DNA of 64,000 nucleotides from Aspergillus flavus (GCF_009017415.1 NC_092407.1:372001-436000), one strand, 5' to 3'. Counted from the first letter of the stretch, positions 9,633 to 21,365 are shown. The notes: generated from the sequence alone by a model not told the origin. Translations and numbers: made by a program.

Positions 9633-11500
9633 ATGATACGAACTTCACCAAATGGTGAGGAGCAGCCTCCGACTAGTCGGGAGGATTGCAAGTCCAACGC
9701 AGATGACATTGTCTATCCCACCGGTCTTAGGCTTGCCCTATTGTTGATGTCCATTTTCATTGGCATGTTCCTAGTTTCTCTGGTACGTTAGCATTCCCAA
9801 GGTAACAACTGCTCCATATCTATAAACTAATCATTTCAGGACCGCCTCATTGTCTCTACCGCCATTCCTCAAATCACTAATGAATTCAGCTCAGCGGGGG
9901 ATATTGGCTGGTATGGCACAGCGTACTTGCTCACTAACTGTGCCTTCCAGCTGGTTTTTGGAAAAATATACACCGTATTCAGCGTCAAGCCTACCTTTCT
10001 AACATCTGTTCTTCTATTCGAAGCTGGCTCGGCCCTCTGCGGCGCCGCCCCAACTTCGGTCGCTTTCATACTTGGCAGGGCTATCGCCGGCCTGGGAGGG
10101 GGCGGTATTCTCTCCGGCGTCGTAAGTTTTGCATTGTATGTCCTCTATTCCTCACTGGCTTGCTCACCTAAAGACACCTAGATCGTCGTCATTGTCTACG
10201 CTGTTCCGCTGCATAAACGACCGAAGTACCAGGGCATCTTTGGTGCCGTATTTGCTATCTCTTCGGTGACCGGCCCACTGGTCGGCGGTGCTTTTACTAC
10301 AGATGTCACTTGGAGATGGTGCTTCTACATCAACCTCCCGTTAGGAGGCGTAGTTATGGTACTTGTGTCCATCTTGCTCCAAGTACCTGACTGTTCAGAT
10401 ATCAAGATGCCTTTGAAAGACAAGCTGCGGCAGCTCAACGTACTGGGCCTGGTTGCCCTCATTCCAGGAGTTGTTTGTCTGTGTTTGGCCTTGCAATGGG
10501 GTGGTACTACATACGCTGTGAGTTTGGACCCTTCTGTTCATCGTGACTCCCTGCCGCGACCCAGTAGCTGACCGCATACAGTGGAGTGAGGGGCGTGTTG
10601 TAGCATTGCTTGTGCTTGCCTTGGCGCTTTTGGTTACCTTTGCCCTTATCCAGATTTGGAAGCCAGAAAATGCCATAGTGCCACCGCGCACCTTCAAGCA
10701 ACGCAGTATTGCCTCCGGCTTCTGGGTGAGCTCCTGTCTCGGTGCTCATATGAATCTTTTCGGTAAGTCCACACTTTGAACAAAGAAAATGATGCGTTCT
10801 AACACCAAAAATACCAGTATACTACCTGCCCATATGGTTTCAGGCCATAAAAGGTATCTCAGCCGTCGACAGCGGCATCCACCTACTTCCCATGCTAATA
10901 CCCGTTGTTGTGGCATCCATAATCACCGGCCAATTGGTCTCCCGCATCGGCTATTACACGCCCTTCATGATCTTCGGTGTATGCCTCACAGCGATCGGCA
11001 CTGGCTTACTCACTACCCTCGGAATCAACACCTCAGCGGGTAAGAGGATCGGCTTCCAGATCATATACGGGTACGGCATCGGCTCCTGTTCCCAGGCACC
11101 TAACATGGCCGCACAGACGGTGTTACCGCGCAGGGACGTGGCCATCGGCGCATCTCTCATGTTCTTCGGCCAACAGCTCTTCGGCGCCGTTTTGACGTCG
11201 GTTGGCCAGGATGTGCTCTTCAACCAATTAGCACACCACCTCTCTGGCATCCCGGGCGTCAGCCCTAAGCTAATCCAGAATATTGGTGCTACTGAGTTTC
11301 TCAATCGTGTCCCAGCTGAAGACTATGCCGTGGCTCAGGAGGCCTATAATGACTCCCTGCGCAAGTGCTTTCAGGTCGGTCTCATCATGGCTTGTCTTTC
11401 TGTGCTGGGTGCCTTGAGCATGGAGTGGTGCAGTGTGAAGAAGAATCTTCCGTCTAAAGAAAGAGATGGCCAGCAGGCTTCTGAGGAGGGCAAGTGCTAA
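9633..11500 (+). CDS. MFS drug/toxin efflux pump, DHA2 family (14 TMS)
   Basis: Five exons are joined in frame: 9633-9782, 9840-10121, 10182-10517, 10582-10762 and 10818-11500. The product has 543 residues. Splicing restores the family signature [18 protein letters not shown] at the first TMS, then [16 protein letters not shown], the [11 protein letters not shown] segment, and the antiporter motif C region ([14 protein letters not shown]) with [14 protein letters not shown]. The cytoplasmic N-terminus is ~30 residues, and the C-terminus is basic after the last helix. The length and number of hydrophobic segments fit 14-TMS DHA2 proteins such as secondary-metabolite exporters. It acts at the plasma membrane or vesicles, exporting small molecules by proton antiport. 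The divergent Zn2Cys6 gene suggests co-regulation. Confidence 0.92.
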
Positions 11501-11899
11501 GGGAGTTTGAGGGGGAAGGAACCACCGCAGGATGAGATGGCACATTCAACAACATTGACCACAGTGGAAATGGCAGAGAAAGGTACTAAAGGGCAAACTG
11601 AGGGTGGGAATGTGGAGGACAAGAATATCACCACTTAGGCCGAGTTCGACTGGAATTGGAGAGAGGAGGTCATGCCATTTGGGTAGAATAACAGGCGAGT
11701 TATTTTTGGCTGGACGAGTTAATGGGGCAGGAATATGGAAAGAGTCATTCAAGCTTGTATGGTAGATAAAAGTAATATAGACAATCCCACTCAAATATAA
11801 TATTATTGAAAACTTATAGTTCTAGCTGTAGATTCAGGAGCATGGCATGACAGAGAGTACCTCGATGAAGATCCATGGGTATCGGAAGCTAATCTTGTA

Positions 11900-13148
11900 T
11901 CACAAATCAAGCAAATCAGATTTGTCCTTCTCCCGCAAGAACTGGACAACAGCTGTTTTAACGTTAGCAGGCCTTACGCATAAGAGCCACAAGGAACCAA
12001 CTTACCCTGCCTGAATTCCTCAGGCCGTTCCTGAACAATCCAATGTCCACAATCTATATTAACAATGCGCGATCGAGGGAAGAAAGACGAAATGACGGGG
12101 AACGAACTCTCTGGTATATAATGACTCTGCAGGGCTCGAAGGAACAACGCAGGTTTGGGGAACTGAACAAATTTGCCCTTGTGCGGAAAATCACCCAATG
12201 GACCGATAGCAGTCGTCAGGACATCTAGAGGAACACGAAGCTTCAGATGGGGGGAATCGCGTTCTCGAACAAAATTACTCAGTAACCATAATCGCACGGA
12301 CGGAGACTAGTTGCATTTATGAGAGGAAATCATACTTTGGGGCAATATGTCAGTGTAGCACGTACATCCTCATATTTGCTCAAAATCTTGTCCCCTTCTT
12401 GATGGCTTTTGACTCGTGCGTCCTGTACTTCTTCCATAGCTTTGAGATATCTCGGAAACTCTTCGGTCAGGTCTAGGTGGATGGGGCAGTTGTCGATAGC
12501 GACGACCTTGGATATCAGATCTGGCGACTGAAGGGCGAGCGTTAAGGCGGTTTTGGCCCCCCTAAAGAAGAGATTTAATATATGCCTGGAATGCATGAAT
12601 GAGGCAACCTGCCGAGTTTGGTTCCTTACATCGAGTGACCGATTAATGTTGCATTATTCAGTCCGTGGGTTGTGATGAAGTGCTCAACATCTATTGCCAT
12701 TTCCATATAGTCATGCTTCGGGTGATGGCCGGAATCCCCATGGTTCCGAAGATCCTAAATGTCTGTCAATCATTCATATACTAGGCGTTAATTAAACAAT
12801 TAAACATACCAAACAGAAGACATGCTGCGACAGATCCTGGGCCAAGATCCTTCACGAAGAGTTTGTCAGCGCTACATTGAATAGTCGGCAGGTAATTGTT
12901 CACGATAGAGAGACATACTTGCCTACACCCCTGTTTTCGCGCTTGGACCCGAGGAATCCATGCAGGAATATTATTGGGTTCCGAGTCGTTGAATCTGATT
13001 GCGTACGATTGGCGTGTTTAGGAGTGTGCAATTCATATGCTAATGGGATCCTCGACGTTCTCGTTCTTGTTGGCGTATGTATGTACCTGATGTAGTTCCT
13101 TGCCTGTTTTGAAGCCATGGCCCATGGGGTATGTACGGATACTGGCAC
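11900..13148 (-). CDS. Alpha/beta hydrolase, mitochondrial ABHD11/IMO32-like (6 exons)
   Basis: The exons are 13148-12919, 12849-12810, 12754-12630, 12561-12366, 12306-12006 and 11952-11900, with introns of 53-69 bp, giving 314 residues. Every junction restores family sequence: the oxyanion region HGFLGSKRENRG, then KILAQDLSQHVFCLDLRNHGDSG, and the nucleophile elbow LIGHSMGAKTA with Ser131. The DCGHW motif near the C-terminus supplies the catalytic His. The first ~35 residues are basic with few acidic residues, as in a mitochondrial presequence; MASKQ at residue 11 is an alternative start. The family hydrolyses ester substrates in mitochondria. It is probably housekeeping rather than part of the neighbouring accessory module. 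Confidence 0.87.
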
Positions 13149-13278
13149 CTAGAGGAGAACGTATCAAGCGACCCACGCGCTAATTTAAGTGAGCTCCAGT
13201 ATAATTGGCCAAGAATTCATAAAGTAGACAACAATTCGCGGTTGACAATATCCCAGACTCGGACCGGATACCTGCAGT

Positions 13279-13304
13279 CTTAGACCCGGGTACTTAGACC
13301 CGGG
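13279..13304. repeat. Direct repeat CTTAGACCCGGG x2
   Basis: The 12-bp unit CTTAGACCCGGG occurs twice (13279-13290 and 13293-13304), separated by TA, a 14-bp period. The unit contains the palindrome CCCGGG with CGG/CCG triplets, so it could be a tandem binding site for a Zn2Cys6 factor. It is placed between two divergent genes. Confidence 0.7.
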
Positions 13305-13396
13305 AAGTTGAGTCTTTGCCGACAAGTTTTGGTGGTTGACTCCACTCGGTGCCGATGGTGGAGAAGATCAGGGTTTGCTGAACCAGTGACCGCGTC

Positions 13397-13459
13397 AGGT
13401 ATAGCGTAGGGCGTGGGTAAAGACGCAGACTCTTATTTTTTGCGCCCTACGCTATACCT
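13397..13459. repeat. 17-bp perfect inverted repeat with 29-bp loop
   Basis: The arm AGGTATAGCGTAGGGCG (13397-13413) and its exact reverse complement (13443-13459) flank a 29-nt loop. No Rho-independent terminator logic applies in a fungus. It could be a cruciform, a small MITE remnant, or a regulatory stem-loop in a 5' leader. Confidence 0.8.
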
Positions 13460-13882
13460 TTTACATTATTAATTCGATGGGTCTGACTCTTTCACTAAGA
13501 AAAAAAAAAAGCTCTTTTTTCTTTATTCTTTTACCCGCCCTCCTAGAATTTCTTGCAATTTTTTTCTCTTCTTTTCAATTGTGTAGTTCGTAAGGAGTAA
13601 CCCGTAGATCGTAGCCAACTGGTATAAGCAGCGCCAGCTCTACCTAATCTAGATGAGCATATAAGTCCTGTATTTATAAGCAATTGAGATGTTACTCATG
13701 GTGTCATAGGTTGAATACTATTAGTCCACCATGTCCTGTGACTCCTGTCTCTCTACCGGTCACAGCGAACTCGGAACGAAGGCCGAGTTCTCCACCCCGT
13801 TTTTCCGGGCTTCTCTGAAATAAAATAGAGGATAGAGCCTGACACAATTCCAAAAGACGAGCTGGTCAGGTTTAGATGCAAT

Positions 13883-15586
13883 ATGGACGCACATCCGGAT
13901 CCTGAGTTACGCAAAACTTGCGATAATCTAGATGTCTCTCCAAAGAACCCTTTGAGGCCTTCAGTCTCGCGGAAGAGCATGGTGCGTCCGTTTGACTTCT
14001 CTGCGGTAAGTCATAGGTTTTCTTCTAATCCAAGCCTAGTATTGTCACTGTTCATATGTAAGCCGTTTTTAGACGCAGCCATCAATTAACTCGTACAATG
14101 CTTCAAGGCTCGCAAACTTCATATCGTCGTTGCAGGGATATACTTCGTCTTCAACAGCTCCCTAGGCTCTTCCCTACCATCGGGTGCTCATGATGCTATT
14201 GCCGACTATTTTCATATCCCGCAAGATGACTTGAAGATGGTGCTCCCCACTTCACTCTACATGGCTGGGTTTGCTATCGGCCCTCTCATCTTTGGCCCTT
14301 TGAGCGAACGCTTTGGTCGGAAACCTATCTTGGTTACCACCTTTGCAATATATAACCTCTTTACCATGGCATGTGCATTGGCCCCAACCTTTCCAGCTCT
14401 TCTGATCTTCCGCTTTCTTTGTGGTCTGGGAGGCTCAGCACCGAACGCAGTTTTGGGTGGCCTGTTCTCCGATATATACAATGACCCTCACCAGCGTGGA
14501 ATGGTGATGTCGATATTCATGTTCGCAACGACATTTCCCCCTCTCTTGGGACCTATCATTTCTGGCTTTGTCTCCACTGTATCTTGGAGATGGACATTCT
14601 GGGCAGGCTTTATCATCGGTGGGGTTGGCTTTCCTCTCGTACTTGTGATGCCTGAGACGTATATGCCAGTTTTATCTCGGAAGCATGAGAAGGCCTTGGG
14701 CCAAAGTCATATTGACTTGGAAGCAGCCAAACCTCACCTACAGGGGCCCAAATTATCGGATAACATTGGCGTCGTCCTCAGTCGTCCATTCACCATGATC
14801 GTCCGAGAGCCGATTGTATTTTGTTGTTCGATGTACTTGGCTTTGATCTATTCTATATTGTATTTGTTCTTCCAAGCATACCCCATCGTTTTCCAAGGTA
14901 CATACGTCTTCATGGTCGAACATTTCAGAATCGTCGCTAACTGCAGTCTGTCTTCAGGGCTATACGGGATGACACCAGGCGTGGCGGGTTTAGCCTTTCT
15001 TCCAAGTACGTTGCATCCACCCACGTTCCATAACGCGCAAGCCCTAACAACAACATCTACAGTTTTGCCGGGGTCAATTCTTGCATTTGTGCTTTTCTGT
15101 TTGTACAGCTCCTACCACACCAAGGCCTTGAAGAACGGGTTAGCATGGGCCAAAGTGGAAGAGTATCGCCGACTACCACTCGCTTGCATCGCAGCACCCG
15201 CAATTCCTATTGCGCTTTTCTGGCTCGGCTGGTCATCAAGGTCTTCCATCCACCCCGTCATGCCTATGATGTCCGGTGTTTTCTTCGGATTCGGCTATCT
15301 TTTAATCTTCATCGCGCTCCTTAATTACCTCACAGATGCTTATAAGCAGTACTCGGCTTCGGCGTCTGCGGCGGCGAGTACATTACGGTCCATATTTGCC
15401 GTGTGTCTTCCCTTGGCTACTACGCCCATGTACACCAAATTAGGAATCAATTGGGCTAGCTCATTATTGGGATTCTTTGCCATTGCAATGGCTATTATCC
15501 CGTTTGTGTTCATCAAGTATGGAAGTTGGATCCGTGGAAACAGCAAATTCGCCCAAAGAGCGGCACAGGGATATACTACCTCATGA
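13883..15586 (+). CDS. MFS multidrug transporter, DHA1 family (12 TMS)
   Basis: Exons 13883-14005, 14108-14897, 14958-15005 and 15063-15586 give 494 residues. The first intron (102 bp, GTAAGT...CAAG) joins MVRPFDFSA to ARKLHIVVAG, matching the usual NP-x-(N/D)-(W/F)-S-x-x-(R/K)K entry to TMS1. The next two introns (60 and 57 bp) contain no stop and are multiples of three, so retention would not break the frame, but splicing restores FQGLYGMTPGVAGLAFLPILPGS. Motif A is GPLSERFGRKP after TMS2, and FPPLLGPIISGF is motif C of drug:H+ antiporters. It is expected at the plasma membrane as a polyamine/drug-type exporter. It is the second pump within 6 kb. Confidence 0.9.
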
Positions 15587-17791
15587 AGGGATGAAGGGGT
15601 TCACGAATAATGAATATTTGGACCATTTAGCGCTTAAACATAGACTAAAAGTTTGCTTTCTTAAGATTATAGTTCGGAAATGAAACTAATCATATAATCA
15701 ATCCAACCCACTTTCCTTTTAGTGGTGAAAGAATACTCTTTTAGTACGGACACGCTGAGACCAGGAACCCCGCGAAAAAAACATATCCCTCAGTCCCCAT
15801 TAAATAGCCCACAAAGTGGTTATCTAAGCCCCTTCGAAATAAAATTCACGAAGGCATGGATCATCCTCCCATAGAGCGGAGTCCCCAGACTTGTCAGCCG
15901 TGGGAACGTTTGGTCCCCTAGGTACAAAGCAATCGTATGTCTAGCGTCATGTTTTTAATTCTTGAGTTAATGGGGCTTTACTAATAGATTGATCCTTCTC
16001 AACTTCCGGGGCTTTCCGGTAACACCGACCTATTGAGACCTTTGATGCTTCTGTTGCCCTTCCAGAGAATTTGCACACCTTATCTTCGCGAATGCAGAGT
16101 CAGGGTCATTTTTTCCCGATGGGGACATTTTACACACCTCATAGTGCTATTGAACTTCCTGAGGGAACCTCTATCAATCAATCTGCACTGTTAAGTAGTG
16201 AGGCTAGCTCATTCACAACAGATTACAACCACGGCGACAGCTATACAGCTATATTCTCTAACGGTCTACCACCACCCACCACAACTGGAAACAAAATATA
16301 TCTACTGCAGACCCAGCGAGGACGGTTCAATGCAGCTTTTCTAGAAGGGACACGAAGTCTCTTCGCCACAGGACCAGGTACATGATCAACAGGCATGAAC
16401 AACAGGCTGTACCGATGTTCGTCCCGAGTATCAGCTCCCCAGACCCTCTCAGGCGTTGGCAGGAATCGCTTCCAGAAGACGAACCTGCTCTGTTCTCTAC
16501 CATCAGAGATGCGATACAGGACTCGTGGTCTGCAAACGAAGGATTCACGGCAGTTGAGCATCAGCAAGGCATTCCCGATCCCGGGTTTGTCGACGTTTGC
16601 CAAATATACCGTCGATGAGAATCCCGAGCCGCTTCGACGACTAGTCCTGAGAGTGGTACGAGTGCCTCTTCTCGACAGTCAGCTCACTCTGGCAGATCAA
16701 ATGGTAGCCACGGATCCGCCTGGAAGACGCAATCCCGTGGGAAGAAAGAAAAATCAAGAACAAGAGATGTTGTCACGGGCTGCCTTTCAGAGTGATATCA
16801 ATGCTAGTGGTGGTGATGACCAGGGGAGGTCGGATTTATTAGGTCAACTCCAGGTGCAGGACTCGGGTCTGTATTTATACACGCAAGTTCTCTCGTCACT
16901 TGAGCCACTACGCAGAGGGGCAGACGCGCCTTTGAACTGTTCCTACTGATGCAATGTTCCGACGGGAAGCATGGCATCTTATGTTTGATTTTGAGGATCC
17001 CTGGAATTAGACGACTGCGGATCACCCTCAATGGCAGGCTGCTTTTCGAGAAAAACAGAGCTCCTCCACGACCTGACCAACTCGTGTTCGTATCTTATTC
17101 ATCTGGATCGTTCCTGATGCAATAGACGCTAAATTGTATAGGAAATCATTCGGCGTCTTCCAAGCAGACGGAGTATATGTTGCCCCCACGCCCTAATACG
17201 TATTATCTGACCGGATTCTACATGTCTCACTCAATTGTATATTCTCCCACATTATACGCAGCTTAAACCCCATAAGGGACTATAGTCAACCACTATTGAA
17301 GTATGCCATGCATCTTGGCAATACCCGATGAGTCATTCTCAAGAGCTTTTCACCGGGATGCTCTAGACTTCCAACAGAAGACAAGAAAACACTTAAAGCC
17401 CTCCTACATGGGCGTTATCGCGGAATATTTATTGGAGGATAACTTCATGGCTCTTGTTAGCCCGCATACTCCACATTTCGGACTGGTCTCACAACTCCCC
17501 GGTGGAAGAAGTGGGTCAAAGGCTCTCAGACTCAGAGGGCGTGTTATTACGCCCTACGGAGTACACCCTTGTCCCCACCTAAATGTGGGCCCGTATACTA
17601 TCTACACAACTCGTATAGGCCTTGGTTCTATGCGACCTCGTAACTGGGATATCCTGAGTTGGAGTCAAATCCTGCCATCTTGGCGTCGGGTGAGGAGCTA
17701 TAAATACATTCTCCTGCAGTACGGGCGAGTGTCCATCCTTCTCAAGTGTACAGCTCCCAAGCATCCCTAATAACTCCTAATACCGCATATC
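15587..17791. other. Long intergenic region before the BCAT gene
   Basis: Apart from the broken frame at 16382-16798, no gene is supported. A frame at 17303-17770 directly upstream of the aminotransferase has no recognisable domain and covers the likely promoter and leader. A TATA-like element (TATAAATA, around 17699) lies about 90 bp before the aminotransferase ATG. Confidence 0.5.
16382..16798 (+). pseudogene. Decayed C2H2-type regulator-like reading frame
   Basis: One plus-strand frame from 16382 reads through to 16798 with a single internal TGA at 16616-16618. Upstream of the stop it encodes SSPDPLRRWQESLPEDEPA. Downstream it encodes a Ser-rich segment (SPESGTSASSRQSAHSGRSN) followed by a Lys/Arg-rich stretch. 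This order (a PLxRW...PPEDEPA-type motif, then Ser/Gly/His-rich and basic linkers) resembles the region preceding the zinc fingers in a family of fungal C2H2 regulators. No intact CxxC...HxxxH finger follows, and the frame soon meets another stop. I read it as a truncated, inactivated remnant. The family assignment is from memory of composition and is tentative. Confidence 0.35.
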
Positions 17792-19049
17792 ATGGCTCCC
17801 TCCGCTATCGAGTCACAGAAAACCAAACCCGAAGCCCCTGTTGTCACCGAGAAACAGGCCGGTCAACCCCTTGACGCCTCCAAGTTGATCTACACCTACA
17901 CTACCAACCCACGCGATGTTCCCGACGAAACAACAGCTCATTCCGGCGACGAGACCATCTGCACCGACCACATGGTCGTCGCAACCTGGAAAGCCTCCAC
18001 AGGCTGGTCAGCCCCAGAGTTGAAGCCATACGGTCCATTGAATCTCATGCCCACAGCCTCCTGCTTACACTACGCTACCGAGTGCTTCGAGGGACTCAAA
18101 GTATACCGCGGCTACGACGGTAAGCTCCGGGTCTTCCGTCCAGATCGCAACGCCGCCCGCTTGAACATGTCCGCGAGTCGTATCTCCCTGCCCCAAGCCG
18201 ACGCCGACGAGATAACAAAGCTCATATTCGCCCTCCTCGAAGTCGACGGCGCGAAATGGCTCCCCAAGGAGAGAGCCGGTAGCTTCCTGTACTTGAGACC
18301 GACACTCATCGGCACCCAGCCGACTATCGGTCTCGTGAAGTCCAAGCAAGCGATCTTATACATCATCCTGAGCTATATGCCTCGACAGGATACTCCACCC
18401 GGGGGAATGAGGCTTTTGACTTCACCAGAAGATATGGTTCGTTCTTGGGTGGGTGGATTCGGCTATGCCAAGGTTGGTGCGAATTATGGGCCGTCGGTCC
18501 TCGCCACGCAAGATGCTATGCAACGTGGCTTTCATCAAATACTCTGGCTATACGGTGATCAGGGTGAGTGTACAGAGGCGGGCGGTAGTAATTTCTTTGT
18601 GGTCTGGCACCGCAAGGATGGCAAGAAGGAAATTATCACGGCGCCGTTAGATGACCGGCTTATTCTGGATGGTGTTACCCGGCGCAGCTGCTTGGAGTTG
18701 GCAAAGGAAAGACTCAGTGATGAGTTTGAAGTCACTGAGCGCAAGTATACTATTGGTGAGCTGATCGAGGCCGAGGCGGAAGGCCGACTGCTGGAGTCGT
18801 TTGCTGCGGGCACGGCGGTAAGTTTGTTCTCGTTAATTAGGTGTGATAAATGTTCCTGTGCTAATATTGATTTAGTGGTTCATCACCCCTGTCTCGGCGA
18901 TTCAGCACCGAGAGCATGATATTCCTATCCCGACGGGACCTGATGGTGGACCCGGTGAGGTCACTGGTAAGATCAAGGGCTGGTTGAGCGATATCATGTA
19001 TGGGCGTGCAGAGCATGAGTGGGGTATTGTGGTGTCTGAGAGGGAATAG
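17792..19049 (+). CDS. Branched-chain amino acid aminotransferase
   Basis: Exons 17792-18817 and 18876-19049 (58-bp intron, GTAAGT...TTTAG, phase 0) give 399 residues. It is a fold-type IV PLP aminotransferase that interconverts Leu/Ile/Val and their 2-oxo acids using 2-oxoglutarate/glutamate. Visible motifs are CLHYATECFEGLKVYRG, RPDRNAARLNMSA, the PLP-binding Lys227 in GYAKVGANYG, ECTEAGGSNFFVVW and DGVTRRSCLELA. The second exon supplies WFITPVSAI and the terminal GKIKGWLSDI. The N-terminus is Pro/Thr/Lys-rich without a clear mitochondrial presequence, so a cytosolic isoform is more likely than the mitochondrial one. A BCAA pathway partner (dihydroxy-acid dehydratase) lies 7.3 kb downstream. 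Confidence 0.95.
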
Positions 19050-19733
19050 ACGATGAGATGATGTTCTTTTATCAAACTACGAACGAAATATGAGTCAAGC
19101 ATAATTAACAATGCACGTTTCCTTTTTGTTGTTGATGCCGTTAGCATTCCAGAAGAGTCAGCGACTACAGTTTGGAAGTTGATTGGGACGCTTACCTTGT
19201 TTAGTATCCTTCCCGCGTCTAAGGTTATTGAATGAGCCAAACGGTAGTAGTTGTTTAGTTGGCCTGCTGTACATCTAAATGTGTATCAAGCTGAGTAAGC
19301 TATATTTATGCTTCAACTAACCTGGAACTCTCTAGCAATCTATTCTCGCCACTTCGCATTGCTTTATAGATGTATCTAATAATCTATATATGTAATAGAG
19401 AGCCATTGGCTAGATTCTTTATAATGTCAGTATACTTATATTCGATCGTGGATGCCCCAGGACTGCCATGCCCCAATGCGGTTAGTGGCATATGGCTGCC
19501 TCAGGCGACAGGGCATGCTTGGCCTCGGGGACATGTGAAAGTCGAAAACTCCGCCTCGCTCACGACATCCGATAAAGGACAGCGAGGCTCAATTGATTAC
19601 TCGACCCGAGCCGATTCTGGCCAGTGCCCGTTTGCTGTCAGTCCCTCTCAACCGCACCCTGCAGTAGCGCACCAATCCAGGGGATGGCCACATGAAACGT
19701 ACTGTGATCGCAACACCACACCGTCGTTGAAAC
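19050..19733. other. Intergenic, BCAT 3' end to acyltransferase
   Basis: AT-rich BCAT 3' flank, then a GC-richer promoter for the next gene. Short plus-strand frames here have no recognisable domain. Nothing else is supported. Confidence 0.5.
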
Positions 19734-20870
19734 ATGGAGAAATTCACTCAGTTCCGAGATCGAGGTGGGTGCATCTCGTGAAATTGCTGGCCCCTGCCAT
19801 CGGTCAGGCTAACTAGTGGGACCGTCTAGGGTCGGGAATTGCGCCTTTCCTTCCTATTCCACCTCAACCCGCCGGCTTTCAGCTGCCGTTACGCGTCTTC
19901 CTCTTCTTTTTCCGTCTTCCGCTGTTTATCTTCGTTTGTGTCAGCTACTTCCTCGTGCTACAATGGCTTCCGATTGGATCGCTAGGGAAGAAGGCATCCT
20001 TGTGGTGTATTCTAGGGGTGCCCAGCATATGGTGGATTGATCTTCAAGTGGACGGCGTGAGGAAAGGGTGAGTCGACTGGAGGCGACGTCACCGAACGCG
20101 CAGGGCTAAGAACCCATCACAGATCCCTCTCCAAGCAACATCAAGCGCGTCTTCCAGGTCCAGGCTCCGTCATTGCCTCCTCGTTTACATCCCCCATCGA
20201 CGCAGTCTACCTGGCCGCCATATTCGACCCCGTCTTCACTGCTTCCTACCCGAACTCGCGGAAGGTCGAACAGATCTCCCTCTTCCAGGCGATCCTGCGC
20301 GCATTCGCCATCCCGCAAGCTAACCCACCCCCGAAAGCACGCTTGGTGGATCTTGCGACCTTAGTCAAGAAAAACCCCGGGCGACCCATCGTCACGTTCC
20401 CCGAATGCACGACCACCAATGCGCGGGGCATCCTGCCCCCCAGCCCCTCGCTACTGAGTGTGGCCCCGAAGACTAAGATCTACCCCGTCAGCCTGCGGTA
20501 TACCCCGGCTGATGTTGTGACGCCACTTCCCGGAAGTTATGTGAGCTTCTTGTGGACGCTGCTCAGCAAACCCACGCACTGTATCCGGGTGCGCATTGCC
20601 GAGGGGGTGGTGAGTGGAGTTGATGGAGAGGGCGGATTCACTACCCGGAAGTCTACGTATGATACCAACTATTTGGATACACTGGACAAGGATAGTACGT
20701 ATGGATCCCTGGACACGGAGGATGCAGAGTTGACGCGGGCTGAGAAGGCCTTGTTGGACAATGTGGCAGACTCCCTGGCACGTCTGGGAAGAGTCAAGCG
20801 GGTTGGATTGGGCGTTCCGGAGAAGAAGGATTTTGTCCGAATGTGGACGAAGACGCGACGAACATGGTGA
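19734..20870 (+). CDS. PlsC-like lysophospholipid acyltransferase (LOA1/VPS66-like)
   Basis: Exons 19734-19764, 19830-20067 and 20123-20870 give 338 residues. Introns of 65 and 55 bp restore MEKFTQFRDRGSGIAPFLP and DGVRKGSLSKQHQARLPGPG. Residues ~25-55 form a hydrophobic hairpin (PLRVFLFFFRLPLFIFVCVS) anchoring the protein to ER or lipid-droplet membranes. The acyltransferase core has FTSPIDAVYLAAIFDP where block I (usually HxxxxD) is expected, and FPECTTTNARGILP for block III (usually FPEGT). Downstream, KIYPVSLRYTPADV and LSKPTHCIRVRIAEG match the fungal LOA1-type acyltransferases. The first residue of block I is Phe rather than His, and the Gly of block III is Cys. The subfamily is inferred from overall order and is not certain. 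Confidence 0.8.
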
Positions 20871-21365
20871 TGAAGTTGTATATTCTTCGGTAGCATCATA
20901 GGGGGATATCCCCAGTAGGTTGAGGCTATACTAGCTTTCGAACCAGCAACACATGAGTAGAATAAGGGAAAAGAGAAACGAGAAACAGGCCAGCGGTGAG
21001 ACAGCACCCTTGCCGGTGTGCCAACGAAGCACATACAGAGAGTGGAAGAGGACCGGATCTCCCCGATGACCCTGCATGATAGCGCCAATAAAAGCTTGTA
21101 GACAGCCACTACAGCCCTACTACTAGTAGTAGTCCGCCATCACCTGACACTCTCAGGACTAACTTCAAAACAATGAAATTCGGCCCCCACTCTCCAGAAG
21201 ACGATCCCAAACCCCGCTAAACTGTCATTCTTATAAGGAAGCGCCGCCCGTAAGGCTTAATTTCTAGTCCCTGATTCAGTTTCCCATGGATTGATCCTCA
21301 ATGTGCTTGCATAATTACTAACCACGCCACACCCATATCATGAAGAGGAAGACATAGCGGTGAAC
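20871..21365. other. Intergenic, acyltransferase to lipase
   Basis: A 495-bp spacer between two plus-strand genes. No coding potential or structured element is recognised. Confidence 0.5.

Larger units (their letters stand above)
13149..13882. other. Intergenic region with repeats, hydrolase to DHA1 pump
   Basis: This 734-bp shared upstream region lies between divergent genes. No coding sequence is seen. It contains a two-copy direct repeat and a 17-bp perfect inverted repeat (listed separately), plus T/A-rich tracts near 13500-13570. Confidence 0.6.

Noticed and set aside
17303..17770. Open frame of 155 codons directly upstream of the aminotransferase
   Set aside because: It has no domain and no splice partner, and it overlaps the likely TATA element and leader of the aminotransferase gene.
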